DNA of 45,530 bases from Entamoeba invadens IP1 (GCF_000330505.1 NW_004440146.1:71422-116951), one strand, 5' to 3'. Shown: positions 11,715 to 22,227, counted from the stretch's first letter. Notes: generated from the sequence alone by a model not told the origin. Numbers and translations: made by a program.

Positions 11715-11884
11715 CAATGTGGTGATGAATAAAGGTGAAAAATTGAGTGATCTGCTGAGTTTCTATTTCTGTGCTTAATTTTCAACATTTTATACTACAA
11801 TAAACCAAAAATGCGCAATAAAATGGGATATTTTGAGTTATGGCATATCAATTGTTGTGTGATGTCTATTTTTGATTGAAGTTT

Positions 11885-11984
11885 NNNNNNNNNNNNNNNN
11901 NNNNNNNNNNNNNNNNNNNNNNNNNNNNNNNNNNNNNNNNNNNNNNNNNNNNNNNNNNNNNNNNNNNNNNNNNNNNNNNNNNNN
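11885..11984. other. Assembly gap (100 N)
   Basis: A run of exactly 100 N, a conventional placeholder length, so its true size is unknown. It hides the first five bases and the upstream region of the plus-strand copy of the 31-codon gene. Near-identical copies in opposite orientation on either side make an assembly break at a palindrome likely. Confidence 0.95.
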
Positions 11985-12075
11985 AAAGAAGGGAGGAAAG
12001 AAGGGAGCTGCTGCTGCACCAAAGGAAGCCGCACCAAAGGCTGCTGCCACTGAAAAGAAGGAGGAGAAGAAATAA
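11980..12075 (+). CDS. 31-aa Lys/Ala-rich basic peptide, copy 2
   Basis: The visible frame from 11985 reads KKGGKKGAAAAPKEAAPK and ends KKEEKK with TAA at 12073-12075. If it matches copy 1, the ATG falls at 11980, inside the gap. Across the visible 91 bases there is one difference from copy 1, AAG for AAA at a Lys codon, while the 3' flank is unrelated. The copies are divergently oriented with at least 425 bp between their starts. This implies recent inverted duplication followed by flank decay, or gene conversion confined to the coding region. Confidence 0.6.
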   Translation, partial: XXKKGGKKGAAAAPKEAAPKAAATEKKEEKK

Positions 12076-12519
12076 GATGTATTCTAATTCACTACTCGTT
12101 CAGTATTATGTTATGAATATTTTACATTATTATTAATTAACTATAAAAAGTAATAAATTATATAACAATTATAACAATGTGCAATTATTATTTCAAACAA
12201 AATCATACAAAATTCGAATAATATAAGAATGATCAACACGAACATTGTTTAATAATCAATACTTTTAAAATGATGATAAAGTTCATGTATATATTCGTTT
12301 ATAACTTTTCATCATAATTCAAATGACAAATTTTTACCATCATAACACGCTGATACATTTTGGTTTTGGTTCGTATTTTATAACTGTGCCGAAAGTTCTT
12401 TTAGTACTTCGATAAAAACGAAACTCAAAACTTGATAATATTATTTTTATATTTCAGTAATAAGTAATTTTCTTTGGTATATACAAAGAAATCAATTGTG
12501 TTTTACTTTTATAAAATTT
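12076..12519. other. AT-rich intergenic DNA
   Basis: No gene or notable repeat seen between the 31-codon gene and repeat X. Confidence 0.45.
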
Positions 12520-12915
12520 AAAGAGTAAACATAGTGCCGATAAGTCATCTTTTGAAACACACATCTTTACCCATTGTATAACCTGGTTTTATTCAAACTG
12601 ATATCATATAGCGGTCTTGTGCTTTTCAAATGACAAGAATATGTCCCGAAAATAGAATTATAAGACAATCCGATTTTAGAAGTTCAGAACGTTAATTTAA
12701 AAGCTTTTAGAAAAGCAAAGTTGAGACTTGCTAAAACGGCAAAAATGAAAGGTGACAAGGTTCGACTTACTCTATTTAGGATATTGCCTTTGGGATTTAC
12801 CAGACCCCTTTAGCCACCAGGTTGACTTCTAGTGGAATATATCGCTTATCGGAGGCATCGATAGCGACTTTTGACAATTTAAACTATTTGGTGTCTCCTC
12901 TGTGTGTGGTTGGTT
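12520..12915 (+). repeat. Dispersed repeat X, copy 1
   Basis: About 396 bp that aligns along its length with the reverse complement of 21180-21577. Shared blocks include ATTGCCTTTGGGRTTTACCA, CGCTTATCGGAGGCATCGA and GGTGACAAGG. Read on the plus strand, both copies share a conceptual frame with KMKGDKVRLTL, ILPLGFTRP and RLSEASIATFD, although copy 1 has several stops. This suggests a decayed coding repeat, either a mobile element or a gene fragment. The family is not recognised. Confidence 0.65.
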
Positions 12916-13860
12916 ACAGATTTTTAAGGAAAATAATTATATTCAAACACTAAATATAGTAAACATAATTTTTACAAAGTTATTGATATAAGTCTCCATT
13001 TTTACTCGAAAATACTTTCTTTAACATTTTTTATTTAAATATTTACTAATAACCATTTTTAATTACAATTTTTATTCTTCAAAACATACTTATTCAAAAC
13101 AACAAAAAAACTCATCATATTTTTGTTTATTCAAAAAATTACCTTAAATAATCAAAAAGCATTCAATATTATTTTTTATCATATCACAATGTCTGTATTT
13201 TCAAAAAATACAAATTTAATTTTTATTTTTAATAATTTAAGTTATCCATACAATTTTATCATTTTAATTTTTGATAATTATTTTGTGATTTGTTTGCCAA
13301 ATCAATTTACATTCTAATTTAACAGATTTTGAAAATGTCAATTATAAACTAATAGTGTTATTATTTGAGTGGTACGTGCTTTAAGTAAACAACAAAACCT
13401 AACAAAATAAAAGTAACACATTAATAAGATAATACAAAATAATTAAAATATATAATAATGTTTTTGAATATTTTATTATAACGTCGATAAATTACAAAAA
13501 TGATTATAAATGTAAACAAAAAATTGTGCGTTTTTCTACAAACCCAACCTATTTAATGCCCAAATTAAAAAGTATATCATAATTAACGAAAATGTTGAAA
13601 ATATAAAAAAAATAAATGTTGTATCAACAATAATTTATTTGGTGGAAACCACACGTTTTTGGCATTAATCAAAGTATTGTATTTAAACTATTCAGTAAAT
13701 TTATATATAAATACTAAAAATGCAATACAAAAACAATTTATTGATAAGCCAAAATATACAAAGTAATTAACATTTTGGATGCGTGTTTTTATATATTCAA
13801 ACAACAAAGATATCTACACAATTAAATGTTTGAATAAATTAAGTACAGATATAAACAATT
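12916..13860. other. AT-rich intergenic DNA
   Basis: The 64-codon frame at 13123-13317 is Phe/Ile/Asn-rich with no motif and is treated as chance. Nothing else is supported. Confidence 0.4.
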
Positions 13861-14487
13861 GTTAATACAAATGCCAAAGTTGGATTGGATTTCCAGTTGA
13901 ATTATGACTGTTAATGACAGTGTTGTTTTTAATATTTATTGTGATTTTTGTGTTGTTTGTTTGAAATATTGTTGAAACAGAAAAAAATCAAATATAAACT
14001 ATTGTTATTAATTTCATTGTGTGACTATATCAATTTCCACATTTTTCATTCAATAGATTTTCGTTGATGAATACATATAAGCGAGATATTATATACAATT
14101 ATTTTTTTTGAATTGTCGTTTTATCTTTTTTATATTTAAACCACAACAGTAAACACGTGTATATATACAAAAATACAACAATTATAATAAATTTAAATAA
14201 AAGCACCCTTAAACACCATTTTCAATAATTTAACAACAACATTTTGTGTATCATGTTTTCTGTTTATTGCAACACTTTTTTTTAAAAAAACAACCGAAAA
14301 ATAAAACGTGGTTTCTTTTAATTATGTAAACATGTAACATCATACTAATAATTAAAAATAACACCATAATTAAGAATATCACAGTTTACACCAATTTTGA
14401 TTTCCAATCCGTGGCTTATGTGACTCGTGTTTACTTGTACACATATATTTAAACCGATTTTCCCGTAGTTTAATGGTTAATTATACT
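13861..14487 (+). repeat. Dispersed repeat Y, copy 1
   Basis: Aligns with 22228-22822 in the same orientation with many small differences. Shared blocks include ACATATAAGCGAGATATTAT, TTTAACAACAACATTTTGTG and GTAAACATGTAACA. No frame stays open in both copies, so it appears non-coding. The 3' end of both copies carries CGTAGTT followed by a D-arm-like string, which resembles a tRNA 5' half. A SINE-like or other non-coding element is possible. It lies upstream of a BspA gene. Confidence 0.65.
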
Positions 14488-15172
14488 TTTAAAACGTGCT
14501 TATAATTGGTTATGTATTTCAATGTTTTTTAATAGTAATTATGTAATATCAACCACAGCTGAAAATATTTCAGGTTAATGTATCAGAAAATAATTTAAAA
14601 AACTTGAAAAAATTAGGCATTTTTAGATGTGGTAAACAATTTTTTAAATCATATCAAACAACCTTATGATTAACATTTGACATTTTTTATAAACATTTCA
14701 AATCGTTTGAATTTGTTTATTTGAACAAGTATTTTTTGATTATTTAGAAAAATACATATAGTATAGTTTTTTTTGTTGGTGATATCAAAAATAATAAGAT
14801 TTTTAAATGTTTTTACTGTTGTTTTTATTGATTGTTATTATTTTATTTGAACTGAGAGCGTCGTTTTGAATACATAATGATTGACTATTTAATACAATAT
14901 TTTTGTTTCGCTGTATTTCCAATTAAAATCATTATTTCAAAAAAAATATTATCTGTTTAATTGAATTTTTTTACCTTTCTAAATTTATAAATTTATTCAA
15001 TTAATAATTAGAAAATAATTAATTGAATAAAATATCAACAAACTTGTTTTAATTATCATAACTTAAAACTTAAATGGACTTATATTGCTTAGAAACGAGT
15101 AAAAGTCAAGACTCAATCTTTTTAATTGTTTTTAAGTGTAAACTAAAACTATTTAATACACGAAACTAAGGT
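14488..15172. other. Upstream region of BspA gene
   Basis: AT-rich. The last 30 bases before the start hold TATTTAA about 20 bp upstream of the ATG, a plausible TATA-like signal for a gene with a short leader. No other feature. Confidence 0.4.
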
Positions 15173-16042
15173 ATGGCAAGACTCGATGGATATCACATGA
15201 TGATCGTATCAAAATATTTCACTTTGTTTGAAGACTTTGTTAAAGTCGAAATGTTAAACAAAAAGTTTTTCAAAAACACCGAAAAGTTCCACTCGAACCC
15301 AATTCCATTGACAAATATTAATTTAAAATATTTCGCAAAAGTTGAAACTTTAAATATTTATAATGAGACAGACGACGACTTTGGATATGAGGTATTGACT
15401 TCTAACACTACATATCCTCAAAATGTCAGAAATTTGTTTTTTAAAGTGAATGTTTGGTACGAAGTTTCTTATAAGAAGTACGTCGAGTCTTCAAAGGCGT
15501 TTCTCGACAAAGTTTCTTTCAAGAACTTAGTGCTTGTCAATTTTAAAGATTTGAACAGTGAAGTTATAAGCCCAAATATTCGAGTGATTGGAGAAAGGTG
15601 TTTTAGATATGCGCCAATAACAGACATAGTGATACCACCAACAGTTATTAAATTCAAAAATAATGTTTTTGAGAACGCAACAAGATTAAGTCACATCTCA
15701 TTTCCACAGACTGTATGGAATATCCCACAATCAATGTGTTTGAATTGCTGCTTGTACTCCTTGAATTTGTCATTTGGGGTGACTAAAATATCATCTTTCG
15801 CGTTTACGAACAACAGTCTAAGTATGATCACACTGCCCGAAAGCCTCGAAATAATAGAAGATATGGCATTTGCAAATAATAATTTATTAAAAGATATTAC
15901 AATACCAAAAAGCGTGAAAGTGTTAAAAGAAAACGCTTTTTATAAATGCAAAAAACTAAAGAAAATGAAAGTTTTTAATAAAGATATCATTGAGAACAAT
16001 TATGGCATTCTCGACAAGATAAATATAGAAATGTATCAATAA
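15173..16042 (+). CDS. BspA-type leucine-rich repeat protein (289 aa)
   Basis: The N-terminal block MARLDGYHMMIVSKYF ... EKFHSNPIPL (residues 1-45) and FAKVETLNIYNETDDDFG (about 60-77) are shared with the minus-strand gene at 23757, which supports ATG 15173 as the start. From about residue 140 there are five or six degenerate LRR_5/TpLRR-type repeats of about 23 residues, with cores such as IGERCFRYAPITDIVIPPTV, LEIIEDMAFANNNLLKDITI and VKVLKENAFYKCKKLKKMKV. Such repeats form an elongated, ligand-binding beta surface. There is no signal peptide or membrane segment; in Entamoeba at least one family member is reported at the plasma membrane. The frame is intact, with a TATTTAA motif just upstream and repeat Y further up. 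The specific ligand is unknown. Confidence 0.9.
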   Translation: MARLDGYHMMIVSKYFTLFEDFVKVEMLNKKFFKNTEKFHSNPIPLTNINLKYFAKVETLNIYNETDDDFGYEVLTSNTTYPQNVRNLFFKVNVWYEVSYKKYVESSKAFLDKVSFKNLVLVNFKDLNSEVISPNIRVIGERCFRYAPITDIVIPPTVIKFKNNVFENATRLSHISFPQTVWNIPQSMCLNCCLYSLNLSFGVTKISSFAFTNNSLSMITLPESLEIIEDMAFANNNLLKDITIPKSVKVLKENAFYKCKKLKKMKVFNKDIIENNYGILDKINIEMYQ

Positions 16043-16762
16043 AGATGTTATTTTGTTTATTGTTTTATATTTAAAATGGGTCTCAATTATAAAAATAATT
16101 TAATTTTTAGGTTTGACAATGAAATTTTTTACAACACAAATCAATATCAAAACAAGTATAATATTAAAATATTATATCATGTCAATACAATAAATTTAAT
16201 GGAAATTGTATCTTTGTGATATTTAAGTTTGATAAATTAAAATTATTTAATTTTTAATTTGAAAATGATTATATTATCGTATTGTATATTTCTATTAAAT
16301 TATAGATTTTAAATTCTTTGTAAAATACAGTTAATTTCGTATAATAATTAATTCATTTTTTGTAAAGTTGTTTTTAAGTGTTATTCTGTTACAAACGAAA
16401 AAAACATAAAGTTTAATTCTATATTTAATTTTGAACAATAAAAATAATTATAATAAATTAAGGTAAATTAATTAATAATTGAATTATTACTTTCGACAAA
16501 ATATCCAAAAACTTAAAAGGTTATTTAAATAAACACCACATTCTTGACGAGAATGAAGATTATAAATGATATTTCATTTATTTGAACGTTTTAATATTAA
16601 TAACGTGTTTAATATAAATTAATTTTTTAGTACGTTTACATTCACTTACCCTATATATCAACTTAATGACAAATCAAGAATACCTTAAATACATATTAAT
16701 ATATACTTTCAAAAATATTTATTTACTTTATAAACTCGAATAATAAAAGCATAAAACATCAA
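16043..16762. other. Intergenic DNA between BspA and secreted-protein genes
   Basis: AT-rich, with no gene. TTTATAAACTCG about 30 bp before the start of the next gene is a possible TATA-like element. Confidence 0.4.
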
Positions 16763-17326
16763 ATGATTTCCATCTTACTTATTGTGCTAGTAGCTCAGGC
16801 TGAATATCTTATGACCACCTACGACGAATATATGAATGTCTACCAACTCGATAAATGTTATTATACTGGAAGCAACACGTATACCAAATACAGCAAAGAT
16901 GGAAAGAAAGTCAGAAGTTATACATCAACCATGTGTGACAATTGGGTTGATCACGGTCCTTATGAGCTTAATAACAATCAATTCTTTGTGAAAAACCTTC
17001 CAGAATACTCAGCAGTTGTATATTCATACCTTGATGCAGAACATTGCACCATTAAAGGAAGTGGTCCATATCCAATAGAAATGCTTATAAAACCTGGTTG
17101 TGTAAAAACTTCAGAAACATCTTCGTCAAAATCAGAATTTGTAGATGATTGGTTTATTAAAAACATTTACGATGAATCTGAGACATGTACTGGAACACCA
17201 ACAAATGTTGTGAAAATAGGATTGGGAATATGCGTTACAAATGATAATGGATTATATTACACAATCAGAGACTCTGCTATGACATATTCAATGTTATTTG
17301 CAGTGTTATTGGCTTTCATAATATAA
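16763..17326 (+). CDS. Small cysteine-containing secreted/GPI-anchored protein (187 aa)
   Basis: Residues 1-13 (MISILLIVLVAQA) are a short, clear signal peptide. The middle holds spaced cysteines (LDKCYYTGS, TSTMCDNW, AEHCTIKG, KPGCVKTSE, SETCTGT, GICVTND), consistent with an oxidised extracellular domain. The last 15 residues (MTYSMLFAVLLAFII) are hydrophobic and end the protein with no basic tail, as in GPI-attachment signals, so a GPI-anchored surface protein is likely. The CYY...C...W.D pattern of the N-terminal third resembles a repeat unit of the large surface protein at 41263-45315, suggesting a common superfamily. The frame is intact and the start follows a TTTATAAA signal. Function unknown. 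Confidence 0.85.
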   Translation: MISILLIVLVAQAEYLMTTYDEYMNVYQLDKCYYTGSNTYTKYSKDGKKVRSYTSTMCDNWVDHGPYELNNNQFFVKNLPEYSAVVYSYLDAEHCTIKGSGPYPIEMLIKPGCVKTSETSSSKSEFVDDWFIKNIYDESETCTGTPTNVVKIGLGICVTNDNGLYYTIRDSAMTYSMLFAVLLAFII

Positions 17327-18282
17327 ATCAAATATGGTTATAACTTTTGTTTAAAAATTTAAAATAATAGACAATATTGAACTTTACCAAAATATTTTTT
17401 CATAAATGATACATACAAATTCATATACATTTAATACTATTATATATCTATAAAAATTAATTTTGAAAATGCATTTATATTATGTTAATGAAATTGTATA
17501 ATTTAGAAATTTGGTCATTTACAAAGTGTTGAATATTGTAATACAAAATATTATATATATATTCTAACATTTTGAGATGTTTAAAATGGTTTTATTTTTA
17601 ATTGTATTGTATAATTATAATATCATAATTTTATTATAATTAATTATAATAAAATAGACAGTTTTTTATATTAAAATTGTTTATATTTTGTCCTTCATTA
17701 TTATTATTAAGTGGTAGTTTTTTGGAAATTGTTTTTGATTGTTTTTTTTCTTAAAAATTATTATATTTGGTAAAAACAAATGCAGTCAAAGTAAAAAAGG
17801 ATGTCTCAATGAAAAAACTTATCATGGACAAAGGAGTTTATTGTTATTTTTTTAATTTCTTTTTGGCTTTTGTAGCTTATACTCATTTTCATGTTTTTAG
17901 TAACTTTTTAAAAAACAATATAATTGTACCCGATATGTGTAACTGGGTTGTTGTTTTGTGAAAAAGGTTAAAATTAAATTAAAATTGAATATTTTTATAT
18001 AGTTTTAGAATGTTAAATAATAATTACTTTTACTATAAAATTTTTATACGACAATTTTTTCCCGACTGTAGCCATTATTTTTAAAAACAATAATTTAATT
18101 TATAGTTATTTTTTTACATAGAAATAAAGTTAAAACATAACCAAAAAGAATATAAAAACAATAATTATTTGAATATGCAATACTATTTAAAATGTCACAT
18201 ATTATCACGATTTGTAATATCCCAGATGTTTATTATAATTACATAACAACGATAAGAGAATATACTATCATTAAAAATATAA
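17327..18282. other. AT-rich intergenic DNA
   Basis: Contains the palindrome at 17628-17655. The 64-codon frame at 17767-17961 has no motif and is not called. Confidence 0.4.
17628..17655. repeat. 28-bp perfect AT palindrome
   Basis: ATTTTATTATAATT followed directly by its exact reverse complement, with no loop. It is made only of A and T, so part of this is composition, but the 14-bp exact arms could extrude as a cruciform. Confidence 0.55.
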
Positions 18283-18365
18283 GGCCCCGTAGCACAGTCG
18301 GTAGTGCATCGTACTTATAAAATAGAGTTATGCGAGGGTCGCGGGTTTAATCCCCGCCGGGACCA
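18283..18365 (+). tRNA. tRNA-Ile (anticodon UAU) with 10-nt intron
   Basis: Acceptor GGCCCCG/CGGGACC has one C-A mismatch at pair 3-70. The D stem is GCAC/GTGC, and the anticodon stem TCGTA/TGCGA has one G-U pair. The 17-nt loop is CTTATA, then AAATAGAGTT, then A. That gives anticodon TAT and a 10-nt intron in the standard place after position 37. The T-loop is TTTAATC, where position 56 is normally C. The spliced length is 73 nt. An Ile-UAU intron is usual in eukaryotes. The mismatch and the T-loop change raise the chance that it is a diverged copy. Confidence 0.85.
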
Positions 18366-18551
18366 TTTTAATTTATTTTAATCTATAATCATTTTTAAAG
18401 TAATTGTGTTATTTTTATATTATAAAATTATTAAAAGTAACAACAAATAACACACTGATGTTTTCAATGAACACCAACACAAAGTCTTTTAGCATCGACT
18501 TCTTGTCTTTTAATTTATAATGTTATAAAATAAACAATCTTTTTAATAAGT

Positions 18552-18624
18552 GCCTTCCTAGCTCAGTCGGTAGAGCGTGCGGCTTTTAACGGTAAGGTTG
18601 GGGGTTCTAGCCCCCCGGGGGGCG
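18552..18624 (+). tRNA. tRNA-Lys (anticodon UUU), atypical
   Basis: The 73-nt fold has acceptor GCCTTCC/GGGGGGC (two G-U pairs), D arm GCTC/GAGC with loop AGTCGGTA, anticodon loop CTTTTAA and T stem GGGGG/CCCCC. The anticodon stem TGCGG/CGGTA has a G-G mismatch and a G-U pair, and the T-loop is TTCTAGC where position 57 should be a purine. It may be a pseudogene or a diverged copy. It lies about 190 bp after tRNA-Ile. Confidence 0.8.
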
Positions 18625-18687
18625 TTTTTATTATTTGATTGTAAAAACACTGAAATAATTACTATCATATATAATTACATATAGTGA

Positions 18688-18758
18688 GCATTTGTGGTCT
18701 AAGGGCAGAATTCCACACTTCCAAGGTGGAGATCCGGGTTCGAGTCCCGGCAAATGCA
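18688..18758 (+). tRNA. tRNA-Gly (anticodon UCC), one stem mismatch
   Basis: Acceptor GCATTTG/CAAATGC, T-loop TTCGAGT, anticodon loop CTTCCAA (TCC). The anticodon stem is CCACA/GGTGG, so the pair next to the loop is A-G. The otherwise almost identical gene at 31212 has CCACC and pairs fully. The single C-to-A change makes this the degenerate copy. Confidence 0.9.
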
Positions 18759-19757
18759 CTTATTATTTATTTGAAACTTCACTTTATTTTCGATTGTTAA
18801 ATGATTAACACAATTAAGTTAGTTTTCATCGTTTGTATATGAAATTTTTAGATGAAACAAATTATGGTTATTTTAATCATACTTTCCATTTAATAGAACA
18901 TATTTTTAAACTTATTTATTTCAGAAAACCATTTTATTGTTATTACTCATAATAATAAAACTATAGATGTAAGATTATTTCATATATGAATTAATTGTAT
19001 ATTCGTTTTGAAACACATAAAATGATAGATATAAATAATTTTTATGGTAAAAATAAAACACATTGATTTATTCAAAAATGAATGTTGTATAATGATAACA
19101 TATAGATTATATTTATCAAATGATACAGAAATCGAAATATATTCTATATAGCAAATTCAAAAAATATAAAATTATTGTTTTATAATAATTATCAACTAAA
19201 CAATAAAATTTGTTATAATGTATTTATAGAATTAAATTTTTAAAGGCTAAACTTTTGTACAAGAAAAGTGATTACACAAAAAACTAAAAACGAACAGAAA
19301 GTGATTAAGTCGAGGTTTTATCATAATGATTGGAATGTTTAAAATATTTCATTTTTATAAATAAATAACATATACATCATATAACAGTACATAATTTTTA
19401 TTATTTCGTTTTTTAAAAAATTTACTCTCGTGTTGAATTCATTTGATTGTTGAATTTCAGTCCTTTTAATATTTGACTAACAGTCTCATTGCCGAGTGTA
19501 ACTTAAGTATAACCGGGTAGCGAGACAACCTTTGTTGCCCTTCCATTATTTTTTTTTAAAAATAATAATAGTACAACATTATTATATGCTACAGTTTCAT
19601 CCACAACCTGGCTTTTACCAAAATTTAAACGGTTAATGCCGAAGCCCAAAAATGCTTCGGTGTTATTTTATAGAATGTTTCTTCGTTTTTTAAAATACGT
19701 TTATATGGGAAAAAGTTAACACCAGCTCCCTGTTTTTTAAAACAAAAACGAGGCAAA
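18759..19757. other. AT-rich intergenic DNA
   Basis: A GCCGAAGC/GCTTCGGT hairpin lies near 19637-19661. No gene is seen. Traces of the C-terminal half of the Hsp70 pseudogene could lie at 19560-19757, but I could not read them with confidence. Confidence 0.4.
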
Positions 19758-20810
19758 AATTAATACGCCCAATTGTGGCTTCATCTATGTCTATATTTTT
19801 GTTGATCTCCTTTTCATTGAAAAGTTTTGTAGTATCTGCACAACCTTTGGAATAAAAGTTGATCCACCAATCAGCACAACATCAGCTATTCTCCCTTTGT
19901 CCAGTTTGGAGTCTTCAAACACCTTCTCGACAAGTGTTATTGTTGACTTGAAAATGTCGATGTTTTGTTCTTCAAAACGCGCTCTTGTAAATGATGTGTA
20001 GAAGTCTATGTTTTCATACATATATTACAACTAATATACTTTAATGTTTGCTGTTGCTACAGATGATAGTGTTCGCTTTGCCCTTTTACGTGATGTTCTT
20101 TGTCATCTGACTTCTCTTGCATTACTCTAAATATCTTTTTGAACTTTTTCTTGAACTCAGCAATGTGTTGTTCACTATTCTCTTATCAAAGTCTTTAATA
20201 CCAATATGCGTGTTGCCGTCTGTTGCCTTAACTTCAAAAACACCATAATCAATTACAATAAGTGACATATCGAATGTTCCAAATTCAAGATCAAAGATCA
20301 AGAGGTTCTTTTCTCTGTGTCTTCTTGTCAAGTCCATATGCTATTACTGCTGTAAAATAAATAATGATTCTGAGCACATTGATGCCTACAATAGTGCTCG
20401 CGTTCTTTGTTGCCTGTCGCTGTGAGTCATTGAAATAAACCGAAAATGTGATGATTGAGTTGTTGACTTTCTTACCAACAAAAGCCTCTGCTGTATTATT
20501 ATACTTATTCAGCACCAAAATGCCACACTATGGACATCTAGTGTTAATTTCTTGATATCTTTTTTACTACATTTTTATTTAAGGTTTATTGTTGTTGTCG
20601 TTGACGACAATGAATGATCGGTGCTATATATTTTCTTGTATTGTTGGATCACCGAACCTATTCAAATCAATTATTTTGCATCAAATACTTTATTCTTAAC
20701 ATTAATGCTATATGGTGCTTAGTTGCATCATCAATCAGCTATTCAATTTATTGTTATGTAAAGTGAAACATACAATGGTATTGTTCTATTTCCTTGAACT
20801 TTTGCGATTT
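19758..20810 (-). pseudogene. Hsp70 pseudogene (nucleotide-binding domain)
   Basis: The minus strand carries the Hsp70 ATPase domain in order but in shifting frames. From about 20808: VQGNRTIPLYVSL, then RFGDPTIQENI (about 20660), [94 protein letters not shown], then [32 protein letters not shown] and [14 protein letters not shown] near 19770. The phosphate-binding DLGGGTFD motif has decayed to DLEFGTFD, and there are many stops and shifts. The substrate-binding domain is missing. Closest in type to a cytosolic Hsp70 gene. It cannot encode a functional chaperone. Confidence 0.88.
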
Positions 20811-21179
20811 CCTAAAAATGCATTTTGCATGATTTTTAATTATAGAGTTTAAAAAGGGCAGGATATCTTATCCACAACAATTTACCATTATTATTCCAAT
20901 AAGACTAAGTGTCAATCATTTTACTACCAAGAAAAAATTTTTAAATAAAAACATGCATTAAGCTCTTGTGCTGTTGTCGTGTTCAAACTTGGTACCTTTT
21001 CAAGAGAAAGCACAAGCATTTCTAAATATCTATAAAAATTTACAAGTGCATATTATAATGTTGATAATTACAACAAAAAAGCACACGAAAATGTCACACA
21101 ACCGCCATTTTTTTAAGAAAAGACTAGTTTACTTTTATAATTTTTAAATATTTGGTTATAATATGTTGTTTTTTTATAG
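20811..21179. other. Intergenic DNA
   Basis: The first 60 bp may include the extreme N-terminus of the Hsp70 pseudogene. Nothing else supported. Confidence 0.35.
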
Positions 21180-21577
21180 AGACCAACCCTACACGAGGGA
21201 GACACCACAAAATGTGAGTCGTCAAAAGTAGCTTTCGATGCCTCCGATAAGCGAGATTTTATACAGGAAGTTATACCGGTAACTGGATAGGGTCTGGTAA
21301 ACCCCAAAGGCAATATACTTGGAAGAGTAAGTCAAGCCTTGTCACCTCGCATTTTCCTGTTCTTGCAAGTCATAACTCTGTGTTTCCAAAGGCTTTGAAA
21401 GAAACGCTCTGAACTTAGAGAGTCAGATTGTCCCCCCATTCGATCATCAAAACAGATTCTTGCCATTTGAATAGCACAGGACCACTATTTGACTTTGGTT
21501 TTAATAAAACCTGGCAATACCAGGGGCAAAGATGTGGGTTATAAAAGATGATTCCTCGGCGCTATGTAAACTCTTTG
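21180..21577 (-). repeat. Dispersed repeat X, copy 2 (inverted)
   Basis: Reverse-complement partner of 12520-12915. On the minus strand a frame reads SCAIQMARICFDDRMGGQ, SERFFQSLWKHRVMTCKNRK, ILPLGFTRPYPVTGITSC and RLSEASKATFDDSHFVVSPS with only one TGA near the middle. It is better preserved than copy 1. No database family was recognised from this text. A decayed mobile-element protein is the simplest guess. Confidence 0.65.
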
Positions 21578-21792
21578 AACGTTATAAGAGTAAAACATAA
21601 TTGATTTCTTTTAGTGTTAAAATATGTTGTTTTTTGAATAGTTTTATTATTTTTGAACATTATCAACAAGAACTCATAATGTACACCTTTTAAGTGTTGA
21701 TTCAGTTGATATTTACAATTAACACATATTAAAATTATTAGCATTTATCATAAAATTTAAATATAATGTAACATTTTGAAAATATTGTGTAA

Positions 21793-21878
21793 GGGGAATT
21801 AGCACAACTGTAGTGCATTATCAACCAATATCACAGTTTTCAGATAAAAGATGTTGGGTTTTACTCCCATAGTCTCTA
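21793..21878 (+). ncRNA. tRNA-like sequence, probably a tRNA pseudogene
   Basis: A cloverleaf can be drawn: GGGGAAT/AGTCTCT acceptor with two G-U pairs and one A-G mismatch, D stem GCAC/GTGC, anticodon stem TTATC/GATAA, T stem TTGGG/CCCAT with loop TTTTACT. The anticodon loop is 20 nt long, as if it carried a 13-nt intron, but lacks T33. The D-loop lacks the GG pair. No anticodon can be assigned. It may be a decayed intron-bearing tRNA. Confidence 0.4.
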
Positions 21879-22227
21879 TTTTTATTTTTTTAAATTGTTA
21901 AAATATTTAATAAATATAAATTAACAATTAATAACGATATGTATTAAAAGTATTAACTCAATAATCAGTATTAACTTAACACACCCATTTTTCTATTAAT
22001 AGAGTAATATAAATAAAAAATATTTAATTAAAATAACAATTTGTGTTGGATAAAGTTTCAATAGGTGATACTTGGTTATTATTGCCATCAAAAACAAAAA
22101 ATAACATATTTTAATCAGAATCAATTTTTAAACTATAACAGATGGCATTTTCAATTATTCACATTACAAATTACCAACATAACACGATTAACTTTTTAAA
22201 TATATCAACAACAAAAAAAGATGATAT
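21879..22227. other. AT-rich intergenic DNA
   Basis: Nothing supported. Confidence 0.4.

Noticed and set aside
14461..14490. tRNA gene at the end of repeat Y
   Set aside because: Only a 5' half-like string (CGTAGTTTAATGGTTAA) is present; no anticodon or T arm follows in either copy.
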